Assembly (NCBI GenBank): GCA_001766965.1
Contig: MEKM01000033.1
Span: forward strand, 1-18,589
DNA: 18,589 bases
Direction of reading: 5' to 3'
Source: Acidobacteria bacterium RIFCSPHIGHO2_01_FULL_67_28
Lineage (GTDB): Bacteria > Acidobacteriota > Terriglobia > Acidiferrales > 2-02-FULL-67-57
The position numbers and the translations under genes were made by a program. How positions within the stretch are numbered: the stretch's first letter is position 1; every line of letters starts with the position of its first letter. The notes beneath the pieces were generated by a model. That model made no database searches, was not told where the DNA came from, and worked only from the letters and a program-made list of their open reading frames with translations. Below, piece by piece: positions 7,664-15,202 of the stretch.

Positions 7664-7691
7664 ACCCGGGACGTAAGCCCGGGTGTTTTTT
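7664..7691 (+). terminator. Rho-independent terminator after the TPR lipoprotein gene
   Basis: ACCCGGG (7664-7670) pairs perfectly with CCCGGGT (7678-7684) around a seven-base loop, followed by G and six T residues. It begins 22 bases after the stop codon. This is the clearest intrinsic terminator in the window and marks the end of the Sec/Ton transcription block. Confidence 0.8.
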
Positions 7692-7701
7692 GGGTGGGAC
7701 G

Positions 7702-9951
7702 ATGGCGCCGCCTCGCTCCAGCGCGAACTTGGAAACCGGCGCCAGCCCCCTGACCCGCGCCCGCTTCACCGAGCTCGTCGACAAGGCCGAGCAGTACCGC
7801 CTGGGGGGCGACCTCGGCCTGCTGCGCCGCGCCTATGAGTTCTCCGCCCGCGAGCACGGCGCCCAGACCCGCGCCTCCGGCGAGCCGTTCCTCTCTCATC
7901 CCCTGGAAGTGGCCCACCTGCTCGCCGAGATGCGCCTGGACGTCACCACGCTGGCCGTGGCCCTGCTCCACGACGTCGTCGAAGACACGCACGTCCGCCA
8001 GGAAACTCTGGAGGAGCTGTTCGGGCGCGAGGTCGCCCACCTGGTCGAAGGCCTTACCAAGATCGACCGGCTCGACTTCTCCTCGCAGGAAACCGAGCAG
8101 GCCGAGAACCTGCGCAAGATGCTGCTGGCCATGGTGGACGACGTGCGCGTCGTCCTGGTCAAGCTGGCCGACCGCCTGCACAACATGCGCACCTTGAGCT
8201 ATCTGCCCTCGGACAAGCGCCAGCGCGTCGCCCGCGAGACCTTGGAAATCTACGCCCCCATCGCCCACCGCCTGGGCATGGGCCGCATGCGCTCCGAGCT
8301 CGAAGACCTGGCCTTCTCCTGCCTCGAGCCCGACGCCGCCGCCCACATCCGCCGGCAGCTCGAAGACAAGCGCCGCCTGAACGAAAGCTTCCTGGCCGAC
8401 GTGCAGAAGGTCATCGCCGAGGCCATGACCTCGAACGGCATCGGCGCCCAGGTGGAAGGCCGCATCAAGCGCCCCTACTCCATCCACCAGAAGATGGTGC
8501 GCAACGGCGTGGCCTTGGACCAGATCTACGACCTGCTGGCCGTGCGGGTCATCACCGAGTCGGTCAGGGACTGCTACGCCGCCCTGGGCGTCCTCCACCA
8601 GCTCTGGCGCCCCGTGCCCGGCCGCTTCAAGGACTACATCGCCATGCCGCGCCCGAACCTCTACCAGGCGCTGCACACCTCCGTCATCCACTCCAGCGGC
8701 CATCCCTTCGAGGTGCAGTTCCGCACGCAGGAGATGCACCGGCTGGCCGAGCAAGGCATCGCCGCCCACTGGCGCTACAAGGAAGGCGACGCCGTCACCC
8801 CCGAAGACCAGCAGCGCATCGCCTGGCTCCGCCAGCTCATCGAGTGGGCCCGCGAGATGCAGGACCCGAGCGAGTTCCTCTCCACCTTGAAGGTCGACCT
8901 CTACCCTGAAGAGGTCTACACCTTCACGCCCAAGGGCCGCGTGGTGGTGCTGCCCCGCCAGGCCACGCCGGTCGACTTCGCCTACGCCATCCACACCGAG
9001 ATCGGGCACACCTGCGTGGGCGCCAAGGTCAACGGCCGCATCGTCCCGCTGCGCTCCCACTTGCAGAACGGCGACATCGTTGAAATCCTCACCCAGCCCG
9101 CCCACACGCCCAGCCGCGACTGGCTGTCGCTGGTGCGCACCTCGCGCGCCCGCAACAAGATCCAGCACTGGATCCGCTCCCACCAGCGCCAGCAGGCGGT
9201 CGAGCTCGGCCGGCGCCTGCTCGAGAAGGAAGCCCGCCGCCTGGGCCTCTCCCTGAAGAAAGTCGCCGAGGAGCAGTGGCAGGCGGCGGCCCGCGAGCAC
9301 GGCTGCCAGAAACCGGACGAGCTCATCGCCCGCGTCGGCTTCGGCAAGTACGCGCCCCGCCAGGTGCTGGCCCGCTTGAGCTCGGAGCCGCTGCCCGAGG
9401 AGCGCCGCGCCCCGCGCCGGGAGCGGCCGCTCGCCCGGGTCGGCGCCGGGCTGCGCCGGACGGTGCGGCGCATGTTCCGCCTGGAAGACAAGGGCCTGCC
9501 TCTGCACGACCGCGACCTCATGATGTACCGCGCCCGCTGCTGCAACCCCATCCGCGGCGAGGAGGTCATCGGCTACATCACCCGCGGCCGCGGCATCGCC
9601 GTCCACGCCAAGGCCTGTCCCAACGTGCAGAACCTGCTCTACGACCTCGAGCGCCGCATCAAGGTCACCTGGGCGGAAGACGAGGGCCAGCCCGAAGCCT
9701 ATCCCGTCCATCTCGCCATCCGCACCAACGACCGGCCCGGCCTGCTCACCCAGATCAGCGGCGTCATCGCCAACCACAAGTGCAACATCCGCGCCGCCGA
9801 AGCCCGCAGCGCCCTGGCCGACGGCACCGCCCTCATCGAACTGACGTTCGACGTCGAATCCATGAAGCAGCTCGACCGCATCCTGGCCGCGCTGAAGAAA
9901 GTCGCCGGCGTCCGCGACGTCACCCGCCTGCTGCGCGCCCACTCCGCGTGA
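7702..9951 (+). CDS. rel: Bifunctional (p)ppGpp synthetase/hydrolase, RelA/SpoT family
   Basis: The 749-residue stringent-response enzyme makes (p)ppGpp from GTP/GDP and ATP and hydrolyses it. Domains in order: an HD hydrolase domain with an intact LLHDVVEDT motif (His90-Asp91, Glu94-Asp95); a nucleotidyltransferase domain with GRIKRPYSIHQKM and KDYIAMPRPNLYQALHT; TGS (YTFTPKGRVVVLPRQATPVDFAY); a helical/zinc-finger region with RARCCNPIRGEEVIGYITRGRG; and a C-terminal ACT domain (AIRTNDRPGLLTQISGVIA). The intact HD site argues for both activities. ATG at 7702 is chosen over TTG at 7690, which lies in the terminator T-run. The stop overlaps the next start (GTGA). Confidence 0.97.
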   Translation: MAPPRSSANLETGASPLTRARFTELVDKAEQYRLGGDLGLLRRAYEFSAREHGAQTRASGEPFLSHPLEVAHLLAEMRLDVTTLAVALLHDVVEDTHVRQETLEELFGREVAHLVEGLTKIDRLDFSSQETEQAENLRKMLLAMVDDVRVVLVKLADRLHNMRTLSYLPSDKRQRVARETLEIYAPIAHRLGMGRMRSELEDLAFSCLEPDAAAHIRRQLEDKRRLNESFLADVQKVIAEAMTSNGIGAQVEGRIKRPYSIHQKMVRNGVALDQIYDLLAVRVITESVRDCYAALGVLHQLWRPVPGRFKDYIAMPRPNLYQALHTSVIHSSGHPFEVQFRTQEMHRLAEQGIAAHWRYKEGDAVTPEDQQRIAWLRQLIEWAREMQDPSEFLSTLKVDLYPEEVYTFTPKGRVVVLPRQATPVDFAYAIHTEIGHTCVGAKVNGRIVPLRSHLQNGDIVEILTQPAHTPSRDWLSLVRTSRARNKIQHWIRSHQRQQAVELGRRLLEKEARRLGLSLKKVAEEQWQAAAREHGCQKPDELIARVGFGKYAPRQVLARLSSEPLPEERRAPRRERPLARVGAGLRRTVRRMFRLEDKGLPLHDRDLMMYRARCCNPIRGEEVIGYITRGRGIAVHAKACPNVQNLLYDLERRIKVTWAEDEGQPEAYPVHLAIRTNDRPGLLTQISGVIANHKCNIRAAEARSALADGTALIELTFDVESMKQLDRILAALKKVAGVRDVTRLLRAHSA

Positions 9952-10628
9952 GACCTGCGCCGCTGCTCCTGGCCGCCGGCCTGCTCTTGGCCGCTCTGCC
10001 CGTTCACGGTAAACCTGTTCAGGGTGAACCCGCCGCCGCGCAGCTTGAGATCGAGCGCGTCGAGCTCGAGGCCCGTCTCGACCCCCGCGAGCAGGCGCTC
10101 TACGCCCGCGCCACCTACTTCCTCCGCAACCGCAGCCCCCGCAGCCTGGAAGTGCTGGAGTTCGACTTCCCCGCCGCGCTCGGCGCCCGCGCGCGCGTGA
10201 GCGCCGTCTGGGACCGCGACGGCGAGCTGCCCTGGCGCGCCGATGCCGACGAGGGCGAAGGCGAACGCGTCGCGCCGCTCCGCGTGGGCTTGCGGGCACC
10301 CCTGGCGTTCGGCAACAAGCTTGTCGTCGTGGTCGGCTACGACCTCGAGTTGGCGGGTTTCGCCTCCTCGCCGGCCGACGTCGCGGTCACCGAAAAGGGC
10401 GCCCGCCTCGCGGCCACCGGTTGGTACCCGCTGCCGCGCAGCGCCGCGCCGGCGCTGCCGCGCCGGCTGCGCCTGGCGGTGCGCCTCCCCAAAGACTGGC
10501 CGGTGGCAGCGGGCGGAAAGCTGAAGCAGTTGCAAGAGGGAACGGCGCTGGCGAGCTACGAAGTCACGCTCGAGCGCGTCGAGCCCGGCGCGTTGCTGCT
10601 CCGCGCCGGCGCCCCGCTGCCGCCGTAG
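9948..10628 (+). CDS. Exported protein resembling an isolated M1-aminopeptidase N-terminal beta domain
   Basis: GTG at 9948 overlaps the rel stop by four bases and is followed by a good signal peptide (PLLLAAGLLLAALPVHG), giving 226 residues. The mature part is rich in beta strands: VELEARLDPREQALYARATY, FLRNRSPRSLEVLEFDFPA and a WYPLPRS segment. Placement and wording resemble the N-terminal saddle domain of M1 metallopeptidases. The catalytic domain, with its GxMEN and HExxH motifs, is absent. It may bind rather than cleave peptides. Family assignment is from pattern memory and uncertain; existence of the gene is well supported by the overlap, signal peptide and codon use. Confidence 0.72.
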   Translation: MRPAPLLLAAGLLLAALPVHGKPVQGEPAAAQLEIERVELEARLDPREQALYARATYFLRNRSPRSLEVLEFDFPAALGARARVSAVWDRDGELPWRADADEGEGERVAPLRVGLRAPLAFGNKLVVVVGYDLELAGFASSPADVAVTEKGARLAATGWYPLPRSAAPALPRRLRLAVRLPKDWPVAAGGKLKQLQEGTALASYEVTLERVEPGALLLRAGAPLPP

Positions 10629-10676
10629 TCCGGCGCGCCGGAAGGAAATCCGCCAATTCACGGAGAGGAGAAAAAC

Positions 10677-11060
10677 GTGAGACAAGCGATTGCGACCCCG
10701 AACGCGCCCGCCGCTATCGGCCCCTACTCGCAAGGAATCCAGGCCGGCGGCTTTCTCTTCTTGTCGGGCCAAGTGGCGCTCGATCCGGCCACGGGCCAGC
10801 TCGTCGGCGGCGACATCCGCGCCCAGACCGAGCGCGTGCTGAAGAACCTGGAAGCGGTGCTGGCGGCCGCGGGCAGCTCGATGGCCGCCGTGGTCAAGAC
10901 CACGGTCTATCTCGCCGACCTGAACGACTTCGCGGCGATGAACGAGGTCTACGCCCGCTTTTTCTCCGCGCCGCCGCCCGCGCGCTCGACCGTCCAGGCG
11001 GCGCGCCTGCCGCGCGATGCGCGCGTCGAGATTGATGTGATTGCCGTGGAGGAAAAGTAG
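10677..11060 (+). CDS. ridA: RidA family enamine/imine deaminase
   Basis: The 127-residue protein hydrolyses reactive enamine/imine intermediates such as 2-aminoacrylate formed by PLP enzymes. Family marks are GPYSQGIQAGGFLFLSGQ (with Tyr17 and Ser30), the VKTTVYLADLNDFAAMNEVY segment, and the signature ARSTVQAARLPRDARVEID. That signature holds Arg103 and Glu118, which correspond to Arg105 and Glu120 of E. coli RidA, so activity is expected. The start is GTG, with GGAGAGGAG seven bases upstream. It converges on rpmB with only 13 bases between the stops. Confidence 0.95.
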   Translation: MRQAIATPNAPAAIGPYSQGIQAGGFLFLSGQVALDPATGQLVGGDIRAQTERVLKNLEAVLAAAGSSMAAVVKTTVYLADLNDFAAMNEVYARFFSAPPPARSTVQAARLPRDARVEIDVIAVEEK

Positions 11061-11073
11061 GAAAGAGGTTGGG

Positions 11074-11265
11074 TCAGGCGACTTTCTGCACGCGCCCGCT
11101 GCGGATGCAGGCGGTGCAGACCTGGAGCCGCTTCTGCGTCCCGCCCACCCGCACGCGCACGCGCTGCAGGTTGATGAGCCAGCGCCGCCGGGTGACGTTG
11201 TGGGCGTGCGAGATGCGGTTGCCGTAGCGCGGCCCGCGGCCGCAGAGGTCACAGCGTTTCGCCAT
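11074..11265 (-). CDS. rpmB: 50S ribosomal protein L28, zinc-binding form
   Basis: The 63-residue ribosomal protein matches L28 along its length: MAKRCDLCGRGPRYGN, ISHAHNVTRRRW and NLQRVRVRVGGTQKRLQVC. It keeps both CXXC pairs (Cys5/Cys8 and Cys50/Cys53), so it is the zinc-ribbon C+ form. The gene stands alone on the minus strand; no rpmG (L33) is adjacent in this window. A good extended -10 promoter lies upstream at 11313-11321. Confidence 0.96.
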   Translation of the reverse strand: MAKRCDLCGRGPRYGNRISHAHNVTRRRWLINLQRVRVRVGGTQKRLQVCTACIRSGRVQKVA

Positions 11266-11312
11266 CGCTTCTGCTCACTCCAGGGAGAATCGGTGCCTGC
11301 TTCCGAAATCAC

Positions 11313-11321
11313 AGTATAGCA
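11313..11321 (-). promoter_or_regulatory. Extended -10 promoter for rpmB
   Basis: Read on the minus strand this is TGCTATACT, an extended -10 element with five of six matches to TATAAT. It would start transcription near 11306, giving a leader of about 40 bases before the rpmB ATG. No clear -35 is present, as is usual for extended -10 promoters. Confidence 0.55.
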
Positions 11322-11346
11322 GAAAGGCGCGGCGCCCGCCAGATGG

Positions 11347-11375
11347 TTGACTTTTGCCGCGCTCTCCACTAGCGT
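11347..11375 (+). promoter_or_regulatory. Candidate promoter for the M28 peptidase gene
   Basis: TTGACT (11347-11352) is followed after 17 bases by TAGCGT (11370-11375). The -35 box matches at five of six positions and the -10 at three of six. It would give a leader of about 40 bases with GGAGGA before the ATG at 11424. It lies back to back with the rpmB promoter. Confidence 0.35.
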
Positions 11376-11423
11376 GAGCAGTTCCTTTGGCTGTCTCAAC
11401 TTTCCACGGAGGACCCTCGCGTC

Positions 11424-12893
11424 ATGACCCGCACGCTGGTTCGCGCCGCCCTTCTCGTCCTGCTGACCGCGGTGCTGCTCGCCGGCCAGGCGCCCTCGCC
11501 CGCGCCGGCCGACGCCGCTCTGGCGGAAGCGAACCGCCGCATCCTGACCGAAATCGCCGAGCACTCCGAGCAGCTGCAGAACCTCGAATACCTCTCTGAC
11601 CGCATCGGGCCGCGGCTGACCGGCAGCGAGAACCTGAAGCGCGCCAACGAGTGGACCGCGCAACGCTTCCGCGACTACGGCCTCGTGAACGTCCACCTCG
11701 AATCCTGGACGATCGCCCACTCCTGGAAGCGCGGCTGGGCGCGGGCGCGCGTGGTCGAGCCCGCCGAGCACCGCCTGGCCGCCGAAGCCGCTGGCTGGAG
11801 CCCGAACAGCGCGGGCGCGCTGCGCGGTCCGCTGGTCTACGTGAAGGCGGAGAAGAAGGAGGAGCTCGAGCCCTACCGCGGCAAGCTGCGCGGCGCCCTG
11901 GTCATCACCACCGAGCCCGAGCCGCGCCAGCCCATCGAGGAGCGCCCGCTGCTGCCGCGCCCGCCGCAGCCCGAGCGCGACTTCGCCGCCCGGCGCCGCT
12001 TCTCCCAGGAGCGCGAGGACTTCTTCGTCCAGGAAGGCGTCGTCGGGTTGCTGCGCGACTCCGACAAGGGCTTCGGCCTGTTCAACATGTCGAGCGTCGG
12101 CCGCGACTACAGTCCCGCCAAGCTTCCCACCGCCTTCCTCACGCCCGAGAGCTATGACCTGCTCTGGCGGCTGCGGAAGAACGACCAGCCGATGACGGTC
12201 GAGCTCGAGATCGGCGGCGGCGAGTTCAGCGCCGGGCCGGTCGAGGTCTACAACACCGTGGCGGAAATCCCCGGCAGCGAGAAGCGCGACGAAGTCGTCA
12301 TCCTCGGCGCCCACCTCGACAGCTGGGACCTCGGCACCGGCGCCACCGACAACGGCACCGGCACCAGCGTCCTGCTCGAAGCCGCGCGCGTGCTGCGCCA
12401 GCTCGACCTCAAACCCCGGCGCACCCTCCGCTTCGTGCTCTTCTCCGGCGAAGAGCAGGGCCTGAACGGCTCGCGCGCCTACGTCGAGGCGCACAAAGAG
12501 GAGATGGCGAAAGTCTCGGCCGTGCTCGTCCACGATTCCGGCACCGGCCGCGTCGAGACCATCGCCCTGCAAGGCAACTCGCAGGTCTACGACATCGTCA
12601 GCCGCCTGGTGCGCCCGCTGCGGCAGATGCTCAACATGGAAGAGTTGAGCCTGCGTACCATCAGCGGCTCCGACCACACCTCCTTCAACCGCGTCGGCGT
12701 GCCCGGCTTCTTCTGCCAGCAGGAGCGCGCCACCTACAACCAGACCCACCACTCGCAGGCCGACACCTTTGACAAGGTCATCCGCGAAGACCTGCTGAAC
12801 GGCGCGCAGGTGCTGGCCGTCTTCGCCTACAACGTCGCCCAGCTCGACGACCTGCTGCCGCGCAAGCCGGCGCCGCCGCCGCCGCAGCCGTGA
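11424..12893 (+). CDS. Exported M28-family zinc metallopeptidase
   Basis: The 489-residue exported protein has a signal peptide (ending near LLAGQAPSPAPA), a PA-like insert region (about 110-220) and an M28 aminopeptidase/carboxypeptidase domain. Predicted zinc ligands and catalytic residues are all visible: His297 and Asp309 in GAHLDSWDLGTGATDNGTG, Glu343-Glu344 in SGEEQGL, Asp371 in VHDSG, and His442/His443 in THHSQADTFDKV. The arrangement resembles plasma glutamate carboxypeptidase-like M28 enzymes. Likely role is periplasmic or secreted peptide breakdown. ATG at 11424 has GGAGGA ten bases upstream. The C-terminal tail is proline-rich (PAPPPPQP). Confidence 0.93.
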   Translation: MTRTLVRAALLVLLTAVLLAGQAPSPAPADAALAEANRRILTEIAEHSEQLQNLEYLSDRIGPRLTGSENLKRANEWTAQRFRDYGLVNVHLESWTIAHSWKRGWARARVVEPAEHRLAAEAAGWSPNSAGALRGPLVYVKAEKKEELEPYRGKLRGALVITTEPEPRQPIEERPLLPRPPQPERDFAARRRFSQEREDFFVQEGVVGLLRDSDKGFGLFNMSSVGRDYSPAKLPTAFLTPESYDLLWRLRKNDQPMTVELEIGGGEFSAGPVEVYNTVAEIPGSEKRDEVVILGAHLDSWDLGTGATDNGTGTSVLLEAARVLRQLDLKPRRTLRFVLFSGEEQGLNGSRAYVEAHKEEMAKVSAVLVHDSGTGRVETIALQGNSQVYDIVSRLVRPLRQMLNMEELSLRTISGSDHTSFNRVGVPGFFCQQERATYNQTHHSQADTFDKVIREDLLNGAQVLAVFAYNVAQLDDLLPRKPAPPPPQP

Positions 12894-12913
12894 CACGGCA
12901 GCCGCGGGCCGGA

Positions 12914-12919
12914 TAGAAT
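12914..12919 (+). promoter_or_regulatory. -10 box suggesting a leaderless start for the PPIase gene
   Basis: TAGAAT matches TATAAT at five of six positions and overlaps one possible ATG (12918). Transcription starting about seven bases later would fall at or next to the ATG at 12927, giving a leaderless message. No ribosome-binding site is visible before either ATG. The inference is consistent but unproven. Confidence 0.4.
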
Positions 12920-12926
12920 GGCGTCC

Positions 12927-13967
12927 ATGCGGGGAGAACGCCGGGCGCGCGCGGCCGGGGCGTGGCTGCTGCTGGCCGCGCTCGCAGGCTGCGGCGCGCA
13001 GCCGCCCGCGGGCGACGAGGTCTGGGCCGAGGTCAACGGCCGGCCCATCCTGCGCTCGCAGGTGGAGAAGTATTACCAGCGCCAGGTGGGCTTGCAGCCC
13101 GAGCCGCCCACGGCCGAGGAAATCCAGGCGCGCAAGCTCGCCATCCTGAACGAGCTCATCCAGGACGAAATCCTCTGGCAGAAAGCGGCGCAGGCGAACC
13201 TGTTGGCGACGGACGGCGAAGTGGAAGCCCGCCTCGAGGAGCTGCGCTCCACCTTCAGCCCCGAGGAGTTCCAGCAGCAGCTCACCGCCCAGGGGATGAC
13301 GCTGGAGGAATTGAAGGCCGAGCTGCGCCGTGAAATCTCTCTCCGCAAGCTGCTCGACAAGAGCCTGGCCGCCGGCCTGGAGGTGAGCGACCAGGAAGTC
13401 ACCGACTTCTACGAGCAGCACCAGAACCGCTTCCGCTTCCTCGAGACCCAGTATCACGTGGCGCAGATTCTGGTCACGCCGCGGCCTGAGCCGCAAGTGC
13501 GCAACCTCAAGAACGACGACGCCGCGAGCGACCTCGAAGCCCAGCGCAAGATCCAGGCGCTGCTCACGCGCCTGCGCGCCGGCGACGATTTCCGCGAGCT
13601 GGCGCGGAACTATTCGGAAGATCCGGCCACCGCGCTCGCCGGCGGCGACCTGGGATTCTTCGCCGAGTCGAGCCTGGCCCAAGCGCCGCCCGCGCTGCGC
13701 GCCGCCGTCCAGCAGTCGGTCGTGGGACAAGTCGTCGGCCCCGTGCGCACGCCGTCGGGCTATCACCTGGTGAAGCTGCTCGAGCGCGAAGAGCCCGGCC
13801 AGCGAGAACTCGCCGACCCGAGCGTGCAGCAGACCATCCGCGAGCAGCTGCTGGCCCACAAGCGGCAATTGCTCGAGGCCGCCTACATCGAGCGCGCCCG
13901 CAACCAGGCGCGCGTGGCCAACTACCTGGCGCGGCAGATCCTCGAGTCCCACCGCGTGGCTCCGTAG
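12927..13967 (+). CDS. SurA/PpiC-type peptidyl-prolyl isomerase lipoprotein
   Basis: The 346-residue envelope foldase begins with a lipoprotein signal ending in a clean lipobox LAGC (Cys22). An N-terminal SurA-like chaperone region starts at VWAEVNGRPILRSQVEKYY and includes the helices up to about residue 165. A parvulin (PpiC) domain follows at about 173-287, with YHVAQILV, DFRELARNYSEDPATALAGGDLGFF and VRTPSGYHLVKLLERE. It probably assists folding of outer-membrane or exported proteins. The ATG at 12918 would add three residues (MAS); 12927 is preferred because the first ATG lies within a -10-like box. It converges with the cysteine dioxygenase gene across a palindromic repeat. Confidence 0.92.
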   Translation: MRGERRARAAGAWLLLAALAGCGAQPPAGDEVWAEVNGRPILRSQVEKYYQRQVGLQPEPPTAEEIQARKLAILNELIQDEILWQKAAQANLLATDGEVEARLEELRSTFSPEEFQQQLTAQGMTLEELKAELRREISLRKLLDKSLAAGLEVSDQEVTDFYEQHQNRFRFLETQYHVAQILVTPRPEPQVRNLKNDDAASDLEAQRKIQALLTRLRAGDDFRELARNYSEDPATALAGGDLGFFAESSLAQAPPALRAAVQQSVVGQVVGPVRTPSGYHLVKLLEREEPGQRELADPSVQQTIREQLLAHKRQLLEAAYIERARNQARVANYLARQILESHRVAP

Positions 13968-13986
13968 TTGCCTCGCCTGTCCTGCC

Positions 13987-14059
13987 TGTCATTCTGAGCC
14001 CCGGCCTTGTCGGGGCGAAGAATCTCAGACTGAGATGCTTCGCTTCGCTCAGCATGACA
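13987..14059. repeat. Dispersed palindromic repeat, copy 2 (compact form)
   Basis: The 73-base element runs from TGTCATTCTGAG to CTCAGCATGACA and is the reverse complement of the copy at 773-887, without that copy's extra 40 bases. It holds the same ATCTCAGACTGAGAT palindrome and a CCCCGGCCTTGTCGGGG hairpin. It lies between two convergent genes, a typical place for REP-like elements, where it could fold in RNA from either strand. Confidence 0.85.
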
Positions 14060-14099
14060 AGAGCTTTCGGAACCGCCGGCTGGACGAAGAGGGGATCAG

Positions 14100-14693
14100 T
14101 CAGCGGCTTAGCGCAGCGGCTTCGCCCGCCGAGAGCTTGCCGTACTCGCTGGTGTAGTAAAGCGGGACGTCGCAGTAGGTGCCTTTCTCGAGCGAGTAGA
14201 CCTCGCAGGTCGAGAACGGCCGCGAGTAGAGGTGCAGGCTGACGGCGCGCTCCTTCCATTCCGCCAGGTTCAGGACCTGGTGCACGGGCTCGCCCTGGTC
14301 CACTTCGAGGTGTTGCGTGGGCGTGATGAAACAGGCGTGGCTCGCGGTCAGCCGGCAAGTTTTTTTCGCCGGGTCGCGCTCGACGACGCGGTAGTTCTGG
14401 TTCTTGAGCTTCCCGATGGGCACCGCCATCCAGCACTGCTGCTCGCGGTGGTTGTGGATGCGGCTGGCCTGGCCGATTTCCCAGCAGATGGCGATGAGCT
14501 CGAACAGGTCGTTCTTGAAAATCAGGTTGCGCGTGTAGCTGGCGGCGCTGAAGAAGGTGTAGGGCTGGAGCGTCTCCGGCCGCACCGGCTGCGCGGCCAG
14601 ATAGGGATTCACCGTGGCGGGCGCGATGCCGGGCAGCCCCGCCAGGCCCTTCACGAACTCATCAATCCCCACCAGCCGCGCCGCTTCTTCCAT
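14100..14693 (-). CDS. cdoA: Cysteine dioxygenase
   Basis: The 197-residue cupin enzyme oxidises L-cysteine to cysteine sulfinate using Fe(II) and O2. The three iron-binding histidines are visible: His80 and His82 in SRIHNHREQQC, and His138 in EPVHQVL. The substrate-binding Arg54 (YTRNL) and the catalytic Tyr156 in SLHLYSRPF are also present. Cys87 occupies the place of mammalian Cys93, whose thioether bond to the tyrosine boosts activity; many bacterial enzymes have glycine there. The ATG has a perfect AAGGAGGAG five bases upstream, directly after the biotin carrier stop, so the gene is probably co-transcribed with the carboxylase genes. Confidence 0.93.
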   Translation of the reverse strand: MEEAARLVGIDEFVKGLAGLPGIAPATVNPYLAAQPVRPETLQPYTFFSAASYTRNLIFKNDLFELIAICWEIGQASRIHNHREQQCWMAVPIGKLKNQNYRVVERDPAKKTCRLTASHACFITPTQHLEVDQGEPVHQVLNLAEWKERAVSLHLYSRPFSTCEVYSLEKGTYCDVPLYYTSEYGKLSAGEAAALSR

Positions 14694-14704
14694 CGCTCCT
14701 CCTT

Positions 14705-15202
14705 CTACGCCACCACCACCAGGCCCTGGCCGTGCTCCACGGTATCGCCCTCGCGCACGAGCACTTGTTCTACCACGCCGGCCTTGGGCGAGGGAATCTC
14801 GTTCTGCATCTTCATCGCTTCCACCACCACCAGGCCCTGCCCCACCTCCACCGCCTGGCTCGCCGCCACCAGCACGCGAACGATCTTGCCCGGCATGGGC
14901 GCGCTGACTTCCTGGCGGCCAGTACGCCCGAGAGCGCCGCCGCTACTACCCGCCCAGCGCCGCGGGTTCTCCACCGCGGCCACCAGGTCCGCGCCGCGGG
15001 TGTGCACGCGGTAAGCGTCTTCCACGCGCTCGACGTGCACAGTGAACGATTCGCCCTCGAGCAGCAGCGAGAAGACGCCGGGGGCCACCTCCACCGCGTC
15101 CACCTTGCGCCGGTCGCCTTCCAGGCGACATTCCCAGCCGTTCTCCGCTTGCCGCAGCTCGAGCCGGCGCGGCTCGCCGCCGACCTTGACCTCGAGCTTC
15201 AT
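14705..15202 (-). CDS. Biotin carboxyl carrier protein of an acyl-CoA carboxylase
   Basis: The 165-residue protein has a C-terminal biotinyl domain (about 98-165) starting SAPMPGKIVRV, with the biotinylation motif EAMKM (Lys131). The N-terminal ~85 residues resemble the BT-type region found between biotin carboxylase and the carrier in propionyl-CoA carboxylase alpha chains. The product therefore looks like the C-terminal third of such a chain, encoded separately. Its ATG overlaps the biotin carboxylase stop (ATGA), which implies translational coupling. Confidence 0.93.
   Translation of the reverse strand: MKLEVKVGGEPRRLELRQAENGWECRLEGDRRKVDAVEVAPGVFSLLLEGESFTVHVERVEDAYRVHTRGADLVAAVENPRRWAGSSGGALGRTGRQEVSAPMPGKIVRVLVAASQAVEVGQGLVVVEAMKMQNEIPSPKAGVVEQVLVREGDTVEHGQGLVVVA

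Noticed and set aside
8640..8700. Rel synthetase motif change (NLYQALHT instead of NGYQSLHT) as a sign of inactivity
   Set aside because: The tyrosine, glutamine, histidine and threonine are kept and substitution at the other places occurs in the family; the rest of the domain is intact.
7654..10299. An 881-codon open frame opposite rel
   Set aside because: Same antisense artefact: no domain, no ribosome-binding site, and the + strand Rel domains are complete.
9699..13952. A 1417-codon open frame on the minus strand running opposite rel, the M1-like gene, ridA, M28 and PPIase genes
   Set aside because: It crosses six well-supported genes, including rpmB on its own strand in another frame, and its translation is low-complexity (Ala/Arg/Gly/Val/Gln-rich) with no recognisable domain. 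Stop-free antisense frames are common in DNA with G/C-ending codons.
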